DNA of 18,359 nt from an uncultured Clostridia bacterium (GCA_934157205.1 CAKPHJ010000024.1:1-18359), one strand, 5' to 3'. Shown: positions 1 through 7,130, counted from the stretch's first letter. Made by a program: numbers and translations. The notes: a model not told the origin generated them from the letters alone.

Positions 1-958
1 TTCATTATTCAAAAAATTCATCACTAAATCTATAATTACATCTTTTTCTTTTGGATTTGATTCAGCAATTAGCAAAGTAAGAGCTGTTAATGTATTATTA
101 TCAATTACTTGATTTCCATTTTTATATAATATTCCATAAAAATTTAGAAAATATATAAATAAGGTTGCTGCAATTCTTTTGTTTCCATCGGCAAATACAT
201 GATTTTTAACAATTAAATATAAGAAATTCGCTCCTTTTTCTTCTATACTCTTGTAAATATCTTGTCCGTGCAAAACTCTGATAAATATTACCGATAATTG
301 ACTCCAATCCTTTATCTCTTTCAACAGCAAAAAGCGAACTTTCTTCATTAAATCTTAACTTATTAATTATATTTATGCATTCTTGGTATTCAATTTTCCT
401 ATCGTCTATATTTCCTTCAATTTTCTTTAAAGTTCTATGATCATAATCATCTAATAAGTCTAATGCTTTTGAATATCCTCCAATTACCTTCAATATTTCT
501 TTTGCATCATTTCCCTCTAACCTTTCATCAATACGGTTTGCAATATCTATTAGCTTTATAGTTTTTTCTAAATATTCTAATCTTTTTTGATTTACAGCAT
601 ATCCTTTTATCATGTAGTTTTTTAAAATTTTATTTGCCCATTGTCTAAATATAATACCTTTATCAGATTTTACTCTATATCCAACACTTAAAATCATATC
701 TAAGTTATAGTATTCGATATTTCTAGATACATTCCTTTCTCCTTCTTTTTGAACTGTCGCAAATTTTGCGACAGTTGGAATGTCTTTTAATTCTTCTTTT
801 AAAGCATTATTAATATGTTTTCCTATTGTTTTAATATCTCTGTCAAATAATTCTGCTAATTGTTGCCTGTTTAGCCACACAGTTTCATCTTTTAAGTTTA
901 CTTCTAATTTTACTCCTTGGTTTTCAAATAAAATAATTTCATTCTTTTTTTCGTTCAT
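1..958 (-). pseudogene. RhuM-Fic fusion protein gene, frameshifted and cut by window edge
   Basis: The N-terminal half (residues about 1-125) matches RhuM-type proteins: a WLN-x-QQLAELF segment near residue 28, then YNLDMILSVGYRV and FRQWA near 84-108, as in phage/virulence RhuM proteins. The reading frame as it stands ends at a TAA at 206-208 after 250 codons. Residue 230 (Ala, bases 269-271) is the last sensible one. Removing base 268 restores 89 further open codons to base 1, including the Fic active-site motif HVFADGNKR at about residues 253-261 (consensus HxFx[D/E]GN[G/K]R). Fic proteins transfer AMP or phosphate to protein hydroxyls, and RhuM-Fic fusions are a known architecture, usually about 325-335 residues, which the repaired product would fit. 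AAGGA lies 8-9 bases before the ATG at 958. The extra base is not in a homopolymer, so it is either a true inactivating mutation or an assembly error. The stop codon lies left of the window. Confidence 0.85.
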
Positions 959-1043
959 AAGAACACATCCTTTATTATATAAAATTTAATTCTTAGTATA
1001 TTTGTTGGTATTTATATATTACAACTTTTAGTATTTTTGAACT

Positions 1044-1081
1044 ATTATACATATTTTATAATAAGAACAAATATTTGTCTA
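1044..1081 (-). promoter_or_regulatory. Possible promoter of the RhuM-Fic gene
   Basis: On the minus strand a TAGACA box (1081-1076) lies 17 bases from TAAAAT (1058-1053). An overlapping alternative is TTTGTT-16-TATAAT, with its -10 at 1049-1044. Either would give a leader of roughly 80-90 bases before the ATG at 958. Such boxes arise by chance in DNA this AT-rich, so the call is tentative. Confidence 0.3.
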
Positions 1082-1116
1082 TAGTTTAAAACAAATTATT
1101 AATTATCTTAGAAAAA

Positions 1117-1195
1117 GTTCCGGGTATCAAAGTTTTGTGCAAAAAAGAGTAGGAACAAAATATAAAACCATACATATATGGTCCTACCCGCAAAA
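1117..1195 (-). other. Structured element with mutually exclusive stems, upstream of RhuM-Fic
   Basis: This small GC-richer island contains several complementary segments: CGGGTA (1121-1126) with TACCCG (1185-1190), GTAGGA (1149-1154) with TCCTAC (1182-1187), GTTCC (1117-1121) with GGAAC (1152-1156), and an inner ACCATA/TATGGT stem (1167-1182). The first two pairings share bases 1185-1187, so both cannot form together. Read on the minus strand, the GTAGGA/TCCTAC stem is followed by TCTTTTTT, as in an intrinsic terminator. It could be the end of a small transcript, an attenuator, or the end of a decayed mobile element. I do not recognise a known riboswitch class. Confidence 0.35.
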
Positions 1196-1436
1196 TCTTG
1201 CTAGTCCTTGTTATTACTACTATTTAAGCTATTTATTTTAACAACAAACTATATTACTTTCTTATAAAACTCTCTTAAATTTGATTCTGAAGCCTCATTA
1301 TTTTTAATTATTCTTGGTTGGATTTTTTTTCATTATTGTAACCACATATTTTAAAAAATTTATATAACTTTAGATTATTTTTATCAAAATTTCACAAATC
1401 CCCATATTTCAATATTTTGCTCAATTATTCAAGCAA

Positions 1437-1650
1437 CAAGTTATATGACTAAAAAATAAAAACGCCTTAAAATCGATTCTAGTGCGTCGCTTTTTTAGCT
1501 TTTTTCGAGCATTTTTAATAAATGCCTGAAAATCAGCATTTTACTAAAATTTATATAATAAACACTAGATTTATAAATTAGCATATCTAATCATAAACAT
1601 ATAACTTGTTTGATTAAATATAAAAATGTCTTAAAATCGATTTTAGCGTG
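1437..1650. repeat. Two diverged copies of an imperfect hairpin repeat plus a 10-bp inverted repeat
   Basis: CTTAAAATCGATT(C/T)TAG occurs at 1466-1482 and again at 1630-1646. Around each copy the flanks can pair: CGC (1463-1465) with GCG (1484-1486) in the first, TGT (1627-1629) with GTG (1648-1650) through G-T wobbles in the second. The palindromic core AATCGATT is shared. Just outside, CAAGTTATAT (1437-1446) is the exact reverse complement of ATATAACTTG (1599-1608). The shared core with changed but still pairable flanks suggests a dispersed structured repeat. I cannot assign it to a named family. Confidence 0.4.
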
Positions 1651-1760
1651 TTATAATTGCAAAATTATATTATGGATTTGTAATCTAAAATTATATAATA
1701 TTTATAAGAAAATTTATTAAATTATTTTATTAAATTATAATGTAAAATTATTTACAAGCA

Positions 1761-1784
1761 TTATTAACAAATGTTCGTTAATAA
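1761..1784. repeat. Perfect 8-bp inverted repeat (hairpin)
   Basis: TTATTAAC at 1761-1768 and GTTAATAA at 1777-1784 are exact reverse complements separated by 8 bases. No T-tract follows on either strand, so it is not a convincing terminator. Function unknown. Confidence 0.4.
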
Positions 1785-2133
1785 AAAGTTATATAAAAAA
1801 TTTAACTTTACACAAAATTTTAAATTTTAAAATTTCTGAATATTTATTAATATTTTTTTTACTTTAAATTATTTTAAGTTTAGTTTTATACTTTTAAGAA
1901 ATTTTTATTTTATATTTTATATAGAATAAATTTTTTATGTATTTATTTTTCTGTTTTAAAATTTCTTTTAATATTTTAAATTTCTTTTTTATACTTTTAT
2001 ACATTTCTAAAAATAGCCTATTCCCCTATTCCCTATTTATTTCTTTGTATACATGAAAAAATACTATATAGCTTTTAAGTTATTCTTTTGCTGTGTTTGA
2101 ACAAAATTATTACTTAATAACTTGCCCAAACTA

Positions 2134-2246
2134 CTTAAATTATCAATACACCTCTAAATGCGTAGATTTCAAGAACATAAACATAAACATTTCTATAAAG
2201 CTACGCCAAAAATCTCTCATATTTTTTCTTTTAGCATGTTTATGCT
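2134..2246 (-). mobile_element. Possible IS200/IS605-derived remnant (no transposase)
   Basis: On the minus strand, bases 2170-2134 read GAAATCTACGC-atttagag-GTGTATTGA. TACGC can pair with GTGTA around a TTTAG-containing loop, which resembles, from memory, the right-end hairpins of IS200/IS605-family elements. A hairpin AGCAT/ATGCT lies at about 2233-2246, and GCGTAG (2160-2165) pairs with CTACGC (2201-2206). The loop between contains a tandem ATAAAC and CATAAACAT, complementary to ATGTTTATG in the other hairpin. No transposase or TnpB sequence is present, so if real it is a short non-autonomous remnant. Confidence 0.2.
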
Positions 2247-2292
2247 TAATTCGTATATAGAATGGAATTGTGTTATATATAAAAATAAAAAA

Positions 2293-2323
2293 CACACAAA
2301 TAACCTTTAAAAATTATTGTGTG
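2293..2323 (-). terminator. Intrinsic terminator after the micro-ORF
   Basis: CACACAA-(a)-TAA (2293-2303) pairs with TTATTGTGTG (2314-2323) with one bulged base and a 10-base loop. On the minus strand the stem is followed by TTTTTTATTTTTA (2292 downward), a strong T-tract. Confidence 0.65.
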
Positions 2324-2361
2324 CTATCTAAATTATTTTTATATATTAAATAAAAATCCAT
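2314..2361 (-). other. Micro-ORF of 15 codons with perfect Shine-Dalgarno
   Basis: On the minus strand AGGGAGGAG (2374-2366) stands 4 bases before an ATG at 2361 that opens a 15-codon frame, MDFYLIYKNNLDSTQ, ending TAA at 2316-2314. A second micro-frame (MRLFKSREE) ends inside the ribosome site, one base before this ATG. The start codon lies in one arm of a perfect 11-bp inverted repeat (2352-2362 with 2402-2412), so the upstream arm could hide it. The stop codon sits in the stem of the following terminator. The layout resembles a tiny regulated mRNA such as a leader peptide or type I toxin message, but the peptide matches no family I recognise and is not clearly hydrophobic. Confidence 0.25.
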
Positions 2362-2412
2362 CTTACTCCTCCCTGCTTTTAAATAACCTCATTGGTAATT
2401 TGATGGATTTTT
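2352..2412. repeat. Perfect 11-bp inverted repeat enclosing a ribosome site
   Basis: AAAAATCCATC (2352-2362) and GATGGATTTTT (2402-2412) are exact reverse complements with 39 bases between. Read on plus, the right arm runs into TTTTTCTTTTGTTTT and could act as a terminator. Read on minus, it covers the micro-ORF start codon. Confidence 0.5.
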
Positions 2413-2663
2413 CTTTTGTTTTAATTACATATAATGATTATAACCATTAAAATGTAGCTTTTATTGATATTTTATAATGATAAATTATGACAAATTATAG
2501 TTTTCCATGATGATTTTACTTTCTTTTTGTATTTTTCTATTTTAATATAACACATTTTATTTGCAAAATTTGTCGAACTTTGCAAATATAGTAAAAAAAG
2601 CAGAAAGTTTTTTTATTATATTTGCATTTTAAAATAAATATCTTATTATTTTTAATCTAATAA

Positions 2664-2687
2664 AGAGCCTATATTTTTATAGACTCT
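2664..2687 (-). terminator. Probable terminator of the SDR-to-NTF2 operon
   Basis: AGAG-c-CTATA (2664-2673) pairs with TATAG-a-CTCT (2678-2687) with one mismatch and a 4-base loop. On the minus strand it is followed by TTATTAGATTAAAAAT. It is a moderate terminator downstream of the operon's last gene. Confidence 0.4.
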
Positions 2688-2707
2688 CTGAAAATAAAAG
2701 GGGATGT

Positions 2708-2735
2708 GTGCTAATTGTTTCACTACAATTAGCAC
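2708..2735 (-). terminator. Perfect 11-bp hairpin just after the operon's last stop codon
   Basis: GTGCTAATTGT (2708-2718) and ACAATTAGCAC (2725-2735) are exact reverse complements with a 6-base loop, beginning 11 bases after the stop of the NTF2-like gene. On minus it is followed by ACATCCCCTTTTATTTT, so the T-tract is delayed. It may stop transcription or protect the 3' end of the message. Confidence 0.5.
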
Positions 2736-2745
2736 TAAAACTAAT

Positions 2746-3147
2746 TCATATTAAAATCTCTTTTATAACAAATTCATTATTTACTTTTTCAAATATTATA
2801 TAGCTATCAACTATCCAACATCCATTATATTCATAAAATTTTGCTCTTATTTTACTCGTTAATTCAATTCTATTATTATCAGTTTTTACTTCAATTACAT
2901 CTACTTTATAATATCTAATTTCTTCATTTTCTATTGCTTCAATCCACTTTTCTTTTAAGCAACTATTGTTGATTATTTGATTCATCTGAATATTAGGAAT
3001 TATTTTATTCAAAGTCTGAATATCCTTATATATAAGTGATTCATAAATTTTTAGAAAAATATTTAATAATTCTTTACTATTTTTCTTTAAACTTTCAATA
3101 CATCTTTGATCAATTGTAATTCCAATTTTATTATTATCCACAAACAT
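2746..3147 (-). CDS. Small NTF2-like (DUF4440/SnoaL-type) protein
   Basis: A 133-residue protein whose residues about 28-133 follow the NTF2-like pattern: an amphipathic helix (KIYESLIYKDIQTLNKII), a KEKWIEAIENEEIRYY turn, then alternating strands ending in EFVIKEIL. The same order of elements appears in the C-terminal domain of the metallo-hydrolase at 4081-5235 (DKNEIILNEII, SKEEYIADI, GKWYYRNKF), so the two look like homologous domains. NTF2-like folds form a conical pocket that can bind small hydrophobic ligands or act as an isomerase or dimerising domain. The substrate here is unknown. It is the last gene of the operon, 27 bases after the aldo/keto reductase stop. The ribosome site before the ATG is weak (GGGA, rather distant), so coupled translation or another start is possible. 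Confidence 0.6.
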   Translation of the reverse strand: MFVDNNKIGITIDQRCIESLKKNSKELLNIFLKIYESLIYKDIQTLNKIIPNIQMNQIINNSCLKEKWIEAIENEEIRYYKVDVIEVKTDNNRIELTSKIRAKFYEYNGCWIVDSYIIFEKVNNEFVIKEILI

Positions 3148-3174
3148 AATTATACTCGTTCCCTTATTATCTGC

Positions 3175-4050
3175 TTACTTTTGATTATTAAAATCTGGAG
3201 CAAAGTTTGTAAATGCTTTTTCTTGTTCTGCTTCGCTCATAGTGAAAAATCTTGTTTGTGTATCTAACTTTTGAATTTTTTCCATATCATCATCAGATAG
3301 TTCAAAATCAAAAATTCCGATATTTTCTTTAATTTCATTTTCGTTTGCCGAACCAGGTATTGCAATATAATCATTTTGAATATGCCATCTTAATATTACT
3401 TGTGCTGGTGTTTTACCATGCTCATTAGCTATTTCTTTAATTATATTGTTATCTAATAGTTTGTTTTTGTTATCAATTCCTCCAAGTGGGAACCAAGATT
3501 CAACAAAAGTACCATATTTATTTCCAAGTTCTCTTAAATCATGTTCTGGATAAAATGGATGTGTTTCTATTTGATGTACTGCTGGTTTTATAGTACAATT
3601 ATCTATTACATTTTTAAATCTTGTTTCATTAAAGTTTGAAAGACCTATTGATTTTACTTTTCCTAGTTCTACTGCTTTTTCCATTGCTTTATAAGCATCT
3701 ATATATTCTCCATATTGTTGGTGTAACAATAATAAGTCAATATATTCTAGTCCTAATCTTTCAAGTGTTTCATCTATTGCTTTTAGAGCATCTTCATATT
3801 TATATTCAGAAGGCCATAATTTCGTTGTAAGAAAAATATCTTCTCTTTTGCAAATTCCTTCATCTATTGCTCTTTTTATTCCTCTACCTACTCCTCTTTC
3901 ATTCATATAAACATTTGCTGTATCAATAAGTCTATACCCATATTTTAAAGCCCAGTAAACTGAATTTTCGGCTTGGTCTGGTGTTAATACATACATCCCT
4001 ATTCCTAACTTTGGAATTTCTAATCCATTATTTAATTTGTAATTTTCCAT
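3175..4050 (-). CDS. Cytosolic aldo/keto reductase
   Basis: A complete 291-residue (beta/alpha)8 aldo/keto reductase of the 2,5-diketogluconate/prostaglandin-type group, normally NADPH-dependent and reducing aldehydes or ketones to alcohols. The catalytic tetrad is all visible: Asp43 (LIDTA), Tyr48 (VYMNE), Lys77 (TTKLW) and His110 (LLLLHQ). The barrel continues through GLSNFNE, RWHIQ and a cofactor-loop IPGSANENE segment to a Phe-rich C-terminal tail (RFFTMSEAEQEK). It has no signal or anchor. It is closely similar to the two other reductases in this window, sharing GYRLIDTA, RWHIQ and FDFELS, which indicates local duplication. It is the fourth gene of the five-gene operon, 30 bases after the metallo-hydrolase. 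AAGGA precedes the ATG. The true substrate cannot be read from the sequence. Confidence 0.93.
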   Translation of the reverse strand: MENYKLNNGLEIPKLGIGMYVLTPDQAENSVYWALKYGYRLIDTANVYMNERGVGRGIKRAIDEGICKREDIFLTTKLWPSEYKYEDALKAIDETLERLGLEYIDLLLLHQQYGEYIDAYKAMEKAVELGKVKSIGLSNFNETRFKNVIDNCTIKPAVHQIETHPFYPEHDLRELGNKYGTFVESWFPLGGIDNKNKLLDNNIIKEIANEHGKTPAQVILRWHIQNDYIAIPGSANENEIKENIGIFDFELSDDDMEKIQKLDTQTRFFTMSEAEQEKAFTNFAPDFNNQK

Positions 4051-4080
4051 TTTATATTCCTTCTTTCTTTTTATTTTAAT

Positions 4081-5235
4081 CTAAAATTTATTCCTATAAT
4101 ACCACTTGCCATCTATTTTTTCTAAATATGCAGTAGTATCAAATGGCCATGTTCCTTGTGCTCCATAAGCATTAGCAGTTAAACTAACTTTAGCTTTTAT
4201 AATTGCTTTATTACCATCTATTGTTATTTTTGGATTTTCTATTTTATATGCTTGATAATCTAATTTTTTATTTATTATATCTGCAATATATTCTTCTTTA
4301 CTTTGTGTTTTGCCTGACATATGAGTAAATGTTGTTCCATTTTCTATAATTTCGTTTAATATAATTTCATTTTTATCTATCATTGCTTGTTGCATTTCTT
4401 TATATCTATTTAGAACAATATCTTCTTCACTTGCTCTATAAGAATTATTTATTTCTGCATTTGTTTCTATTTCATTTTCTAAGACTATTTCTTGACCAGG
4501 TTTTAATATTAATTTTCCATCTACATTAAATTTTTCAGCCTTATTCTCATCAAAATCATTTGTTGTACTACCAGTCATATGATACGGAATACTATGCTTT
4601 GCATTTACCATTTTAGTTGCTCGAATTGCTTCTTCTAATCCCATATTATAAATTCCATCACAACAATAGAAAGCATAATCAATATTTTTTTCTGCTAACT
4701 CTGGCATTTGTTTAGTAATTGAGGTGTCTCCTGTGACATATATTGTTATTCCACTTGATAAAGTTATAATATACCCCACACATTCTTTCACATCATGATA
4801 TTTATTATAACCTGCTTCTACTGCCTCAACTTTTGCATATCCTAAATCAAAAATTTGATGCTCATCATTTACAATGGAATCTGTACTTCTAATAATTTTA
4901 CAATCATTATTTTTACTTGTTATTTTATTTATATTATTGTGATCAAAATGTTCATGTGTAATTAAAACTAAATCAGCTGATAAATTATACCCATCTCCCA
5001 TAAATGGATCAATATATATTACCTTTCCTTCTTGTGTTACAATCCTTATACTTGCTTTCCCTTGATATAAAAGTTTATCTTTTCCATTATTGTCCATGAT
5101 AATTTTATTTTTTTCTTGATAACTTTCACTAAACATTTTTTCTTCACTTTCTTTTTTATTATTTATATAATAAGTTATTAAAAATCCTAAAAATAATATA
5201 AAAATACTACATATTATTACTAATATCTTTTTCAT
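4081..5235 (-). CDS. Membrane-anchored metallo-beta-lactamase-fold hydrolase fused to an NTF2-like domain
   Basis: This 384-residue protein has three parts. Residues 4-23 are a hydrophobic anchor after MKK with no lipobox, predicted N-in with the rest outside. Residues about 55-255 are an MBL-fold domain of the UlaG/YycJ-like branch. THEHFDHN (His94, His96, Asp98, His99), His147, TGDT (Asp170) and PYHM (His219) supply the usual metal ligands. Residues about 270-384 are an NTF2-like (DUF4440/SnoaL-type) domain, with helix RYKEMQQAMIDKNE, THMSGKTQSKEEY and the terminal GKWYYRNKF strand. MBL proteins of this branch hydrolyse phosphodiester, lactone or thioester bonds; the substrate here is unknown. 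A free NTF2-like protein is encoded two genes downstream. The gene follows the anchored aldo/keto reductase by 17 bases, and AAGGAAAG precedes the ATG. Confidence 0.85.
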   Translation of the reverse strand: MKKILVIICSIFILFLGFLITYYINNKKESEEKMFSESYQEKNKIIMDNNGKDKLLYQGKASIRIVTQEGKVIYIDPFMGDGYNLSADLVLITHEHFDHNNINKITSKNNDCKIIRSTDSIVNDEHQIFDLGYAKVEAVEAGYNKYHDVKECVGYIITLSSGITIYVTGDTSITKQMPELAEKNIDYAFYCCDGIYNMGLEEAIRATKMVNAKHSIPYHMTGSTTNDFDENKAEKFNVDGKLILKPGQEIVLENEIETNAEINNSYRASEEDIVLNRYKEMQQAMIDKNEIILNEIIENGTTFTHMSGKTQSKEEYIADIINKKLDYQAYKIENPKITIDGNKAIIKAKVSLTANAYGAQGTWPFDTTAYLEKIDGKWYYRNKF

Positions 5236-5252
5236 AATATACTTTCCTTATT

Positions 5253-6260
5253 TTAATAGTCTGCAAATCTTTCATTTTTATCTATATTTTTTATTTCTTG
5301 CATCTCATCTTCACTTAATTCAAAATCAAATACATTATAATTTTCTGCAATATGTTTTTCATTACTTGAACCTGGAATTACTATATATCCCATTTGAATA
5401 TGCCATCTTATTATAATTTGTGCTGATGATTTATTATGTGCTTTTGCAATACTTGAAATTGTTGAATCATTAAATAAAGTTTGTGTATTTCCTCTTCCAC
5501 CTAAAGGAAACCATGATTCTAATACAGTTCCATATTGTTTTATATGTTCTGATATATCTCTACTTTGATGATATGGATGTGTTTCATTTTGAAGTAATGC
5601 TGGTTTAATTGTAGTTGCATTTATTATTCTATCAAAATCTTCTCCATCATAATAATTAGATAATCCTATTGAATGTAATTTGCCATTTGCTACTGCTCTT
5701 TTCATTCCTTTATATGCTGTTACATCATTTTGAGGTTGAGAATGATGCAATATCATTAAATCAATATAATCTAATCCTAGTCTTTTTAATGATGCATCTA
5801 TTGCTTCATCAGGATTATTAAAATCACTTGTCCACATTTTAGTTGTAACAAATATTTCTTCTCTTTTAACTAATCCCTCATCTATTGCTCTTTTAATTCC
5901 TCTGCCTACTCCTACTTCATTTCCATATATTCTTGCAGTATCTATAAGCCTATATCCGTCTCTTAAAGCCCAATAAACAGAATTTTCAGCTTGTGAATCT
6001 GATAAACTAAAAGTTCCTATTCCTAATACAGGCATTTTATAGCCACTATTTAAAGTTATATCTTCTACAAAATGATTTTGTTCATTTGGACTATTAATAT
6101 CAACCTTTGTATTTTCTTCACTATTATCATTTTCACTTAAATTAATCTCTTTAGTTTCTTTGTCATTATCTTTTTTAGTATTACTTTTATTTGCAGAATA
6201 AATCACTCCCACAATTAAAATACAAATTAAAATTATTATTGGTATAATTATCTTTTTCAT
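5253..6260 (-). CDS. Membrane-anchored (probably surface-exposed) aldo/keto reductase
   Basis: A 335-residue protein: MKK, a hydrophobic segment at residues 4-22, a charged Asn/Glu/Ser/Lys-rich linker to about residue 62, then a full aldo/keto reductase domain. The tetrad is intact: Asp107 (LIDTA), Tyr112 (IYGNE), Lys141 (TTKMW), His172 (LHHSQ). The short N-terminal tail and long hydrophilic linker predict an N-in, C-out anchor; no lipobox Cys is placed correctly. The domain ends shortly after FDFELSEDEM, lacking the longer C-terminal tail of its two cytosolic paralogs, which usually shapes substrate choice. An aldo/keto reductase outside the membrane is unusual because its normal cofactor NADPH is cytosolic. 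It lies 11 bases after the SDR gene with GGAG before the ATG. The reductase assignment is firm; location is inferred from the anchor only. Confidence 0.88.
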   Translation of the reverse strand: MKKIIIPIIILICILIVGVIYSANKSNTKKDNDKETKEINLSENDNSEENTKVDINSPNEQNHFVEDITLNSGYKMPVLGIGTFSLSDSQAENSVYWALRDGYRLIDTARIYGNEVGVGRGIKRAIDEGLVKREEIFVTTKMWTSDFNNPDEAIDASLKRLGLDYIDLMILHHSQPQNDVTAYKGMKRAVANGKLHSIGLSNYYDGEDFDRIINATTIKPALLQNETHPYHQSRDISEHIKQYGTVLESWFPLGGRGNTQTLFNDSTISSIAKAHNKSSAQIIIRWHIQMGYIVIPGSSNEKHIAENYNVFDFELSEDEMQEIKNIDKNERFADY

Positions 6261-6271
6261 CTCTTGCTCTC

Positions 6272-7123
6272 CTATCTTATCCCTAATTTATATCTACCAG
6301 CATTAATTGAAGCTATAACGCCTCCATCAATTAGCAAATCAATTCCTGTTATAAATGAAGCATTTTCACTTAATAAAAATTCCGCTGCTCTTGCAATTTC
6401 TTCTGATGTACCTGCTCTTTTTGCAGGAGAAGAATCTATCATTTTTTGATATGAATTACCCTGTGCTTCAAATTCATCATAAGCAAGTGGTGTAATAATT
6501 ATTCCAGGACTAATTGTATTTATTCTTGCTCCTCTATCTCCCCAAGTAGTTGCAGATGCTGTTCTTACTCTTAAATGATTTGCTCTTTTTGCTGTTATAT
6601 ATGCTGTACCTGAATTTTTTATTGCTTCTGTCTTTAAAAATTGTAAATTCTTTAATTCTTCTGTTGGTGTCATTGCTAATTCTTTTTCAACTTCTGGTGT
6701 AAAGTTCATCATATAACCTGTTTGACTTGAAATAATTAAACCTGCTCCACCTTTTGCTATATATCTTCCAAATATATCTATTGCTTCAGATGTTGCAATT
6801 AAGTCAAGATTTATTATCTCTTCTGGTTTTGCTTGATTTGGTGAAGCACCTGCCGTATCTATAAAATATTTAATTGATCCTAATTTTGAAGCTTTTTTAG
6901 CGAATTCTTCTACTGATCTCTTATCCAAAGCATCTACTCTTTGTGTTTCCACTGTATATCCACCATATCTTAATTCTTTGGCTTTTCTATCTAAATTTTC
7001 CTGATTTATATCTCCTAAAAATATTATTTTACCTGCTCCAATTCTTTTTACAATGGCTGTTCCCATACTTCCTGAGCCTAACAAGACAATTACATCTTTA
7101 TTTGTATTTGAATCAAAATTCAT
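6272..7123 (-). CDS. Short-chain dehydrogenase/reductase (SDR)
   Basis: A 283-residue SDR, expected to oxidise or reduce an alcohol/carbonyl with NAD(P)H in the cytosol. It has Rossmann glycines GSGSMG (16-21), an Asp at LGDIN (about 38) that favours NAD over NADP, ISSQ (Ser132/133), the YxxxK pair Tyr175/Lys179 (AYITAKRA), ISPGIIITPL and the C-terminal GIDLLIDGG. The glycine motif differs from the common TGxxxGIG of classical SDRs. I moved the start from 7189 to the ATG at 7123: GGAGGT (7136-7131) sits 7 bases upstream, whereas the extra 22 residues are a low-complexity Ile/Lys stretch with no ribosome site. It is the first gene of the five-gene operon, divergent from the TetR regulator, which probably controls it. 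Confidence 0.9.
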   Translation of the reverse strand: MNFDSNTNKDVIVLLGSGSMGTAIVKRIGAGKIIFLGDINQENLDRKAKELRYGGYTVETQRVDALDKRSVEEFAKKASKLGSIKYFIDTAGASPNQAKPEEIINLDLIATSEAIDIFGRYIAKGGAGLIISSQTGYMMNFTPEVEKELAMTPTEELKNLQFLKTEAIKNSGTAYITAKRANHLRVRTASATTWGDRGARINTISPGIIITPLAYDEFEAQGNSYQKMIDSSPAKRAGTSEEIARAAEFLLSENASFITGIDLLIDGGVIASINAGRYKLGIR

Positions 7124-7130
7124 TCTTACT

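Larger units (their letters stand above)
959..2745. other. 1.8-kb AT-rich region without an ordinary gene
   Basis: I found no convincing protein gene of normal size on either strand. The stretch holds the elements listed separately: a possible promoter, a folded element at 1117-1195, a pair of diverged hairpin repeats near 1463 and 1627, a perfect 8-bp hairpin at 1761-1784, a possible IS200/IS605-type remnant at 2134-2246, a micro-ORF with its own terminator at 2293-2412, and the terminator hairpins of the neighbouring operon near 2664-2735. Between about 1790 and 2040 I see only AT-rich sequence. The patchwork looks like decayed mobile or intergenic DNA. Confidence 0.6.

Noticed and set aside
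261..275. Programmed ribosomal frameshift in RhuM-Fic
   Set aside because: No slippery heptamer or nearby stimulatory structure is visible at 268; mutation or assembly error is simpler.
780..989. Plus-strand frames opposite the minus-strand genes (for example 780-989, 6264-6449, 8654-8941, 16070-16317)
   Set aside because: They are mirror frames of strongly supported genes, with Phe/Leu/Tyr-rich composition, no family match and no ribosome sites.
2560..2586. Two TTTGCAAA palindromes 11 bases apart
   Set aside because: They could be a regulator site, but such 8-mers are common in DNA this AT-rich and no promoter is placed to use them.
959..2745. CRISPR array, tRNA or rRNA in the long gene-free stretch
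   Set aside because: No regularly spaced repeats, cloverleaf or conserved rRNA segments were seen.
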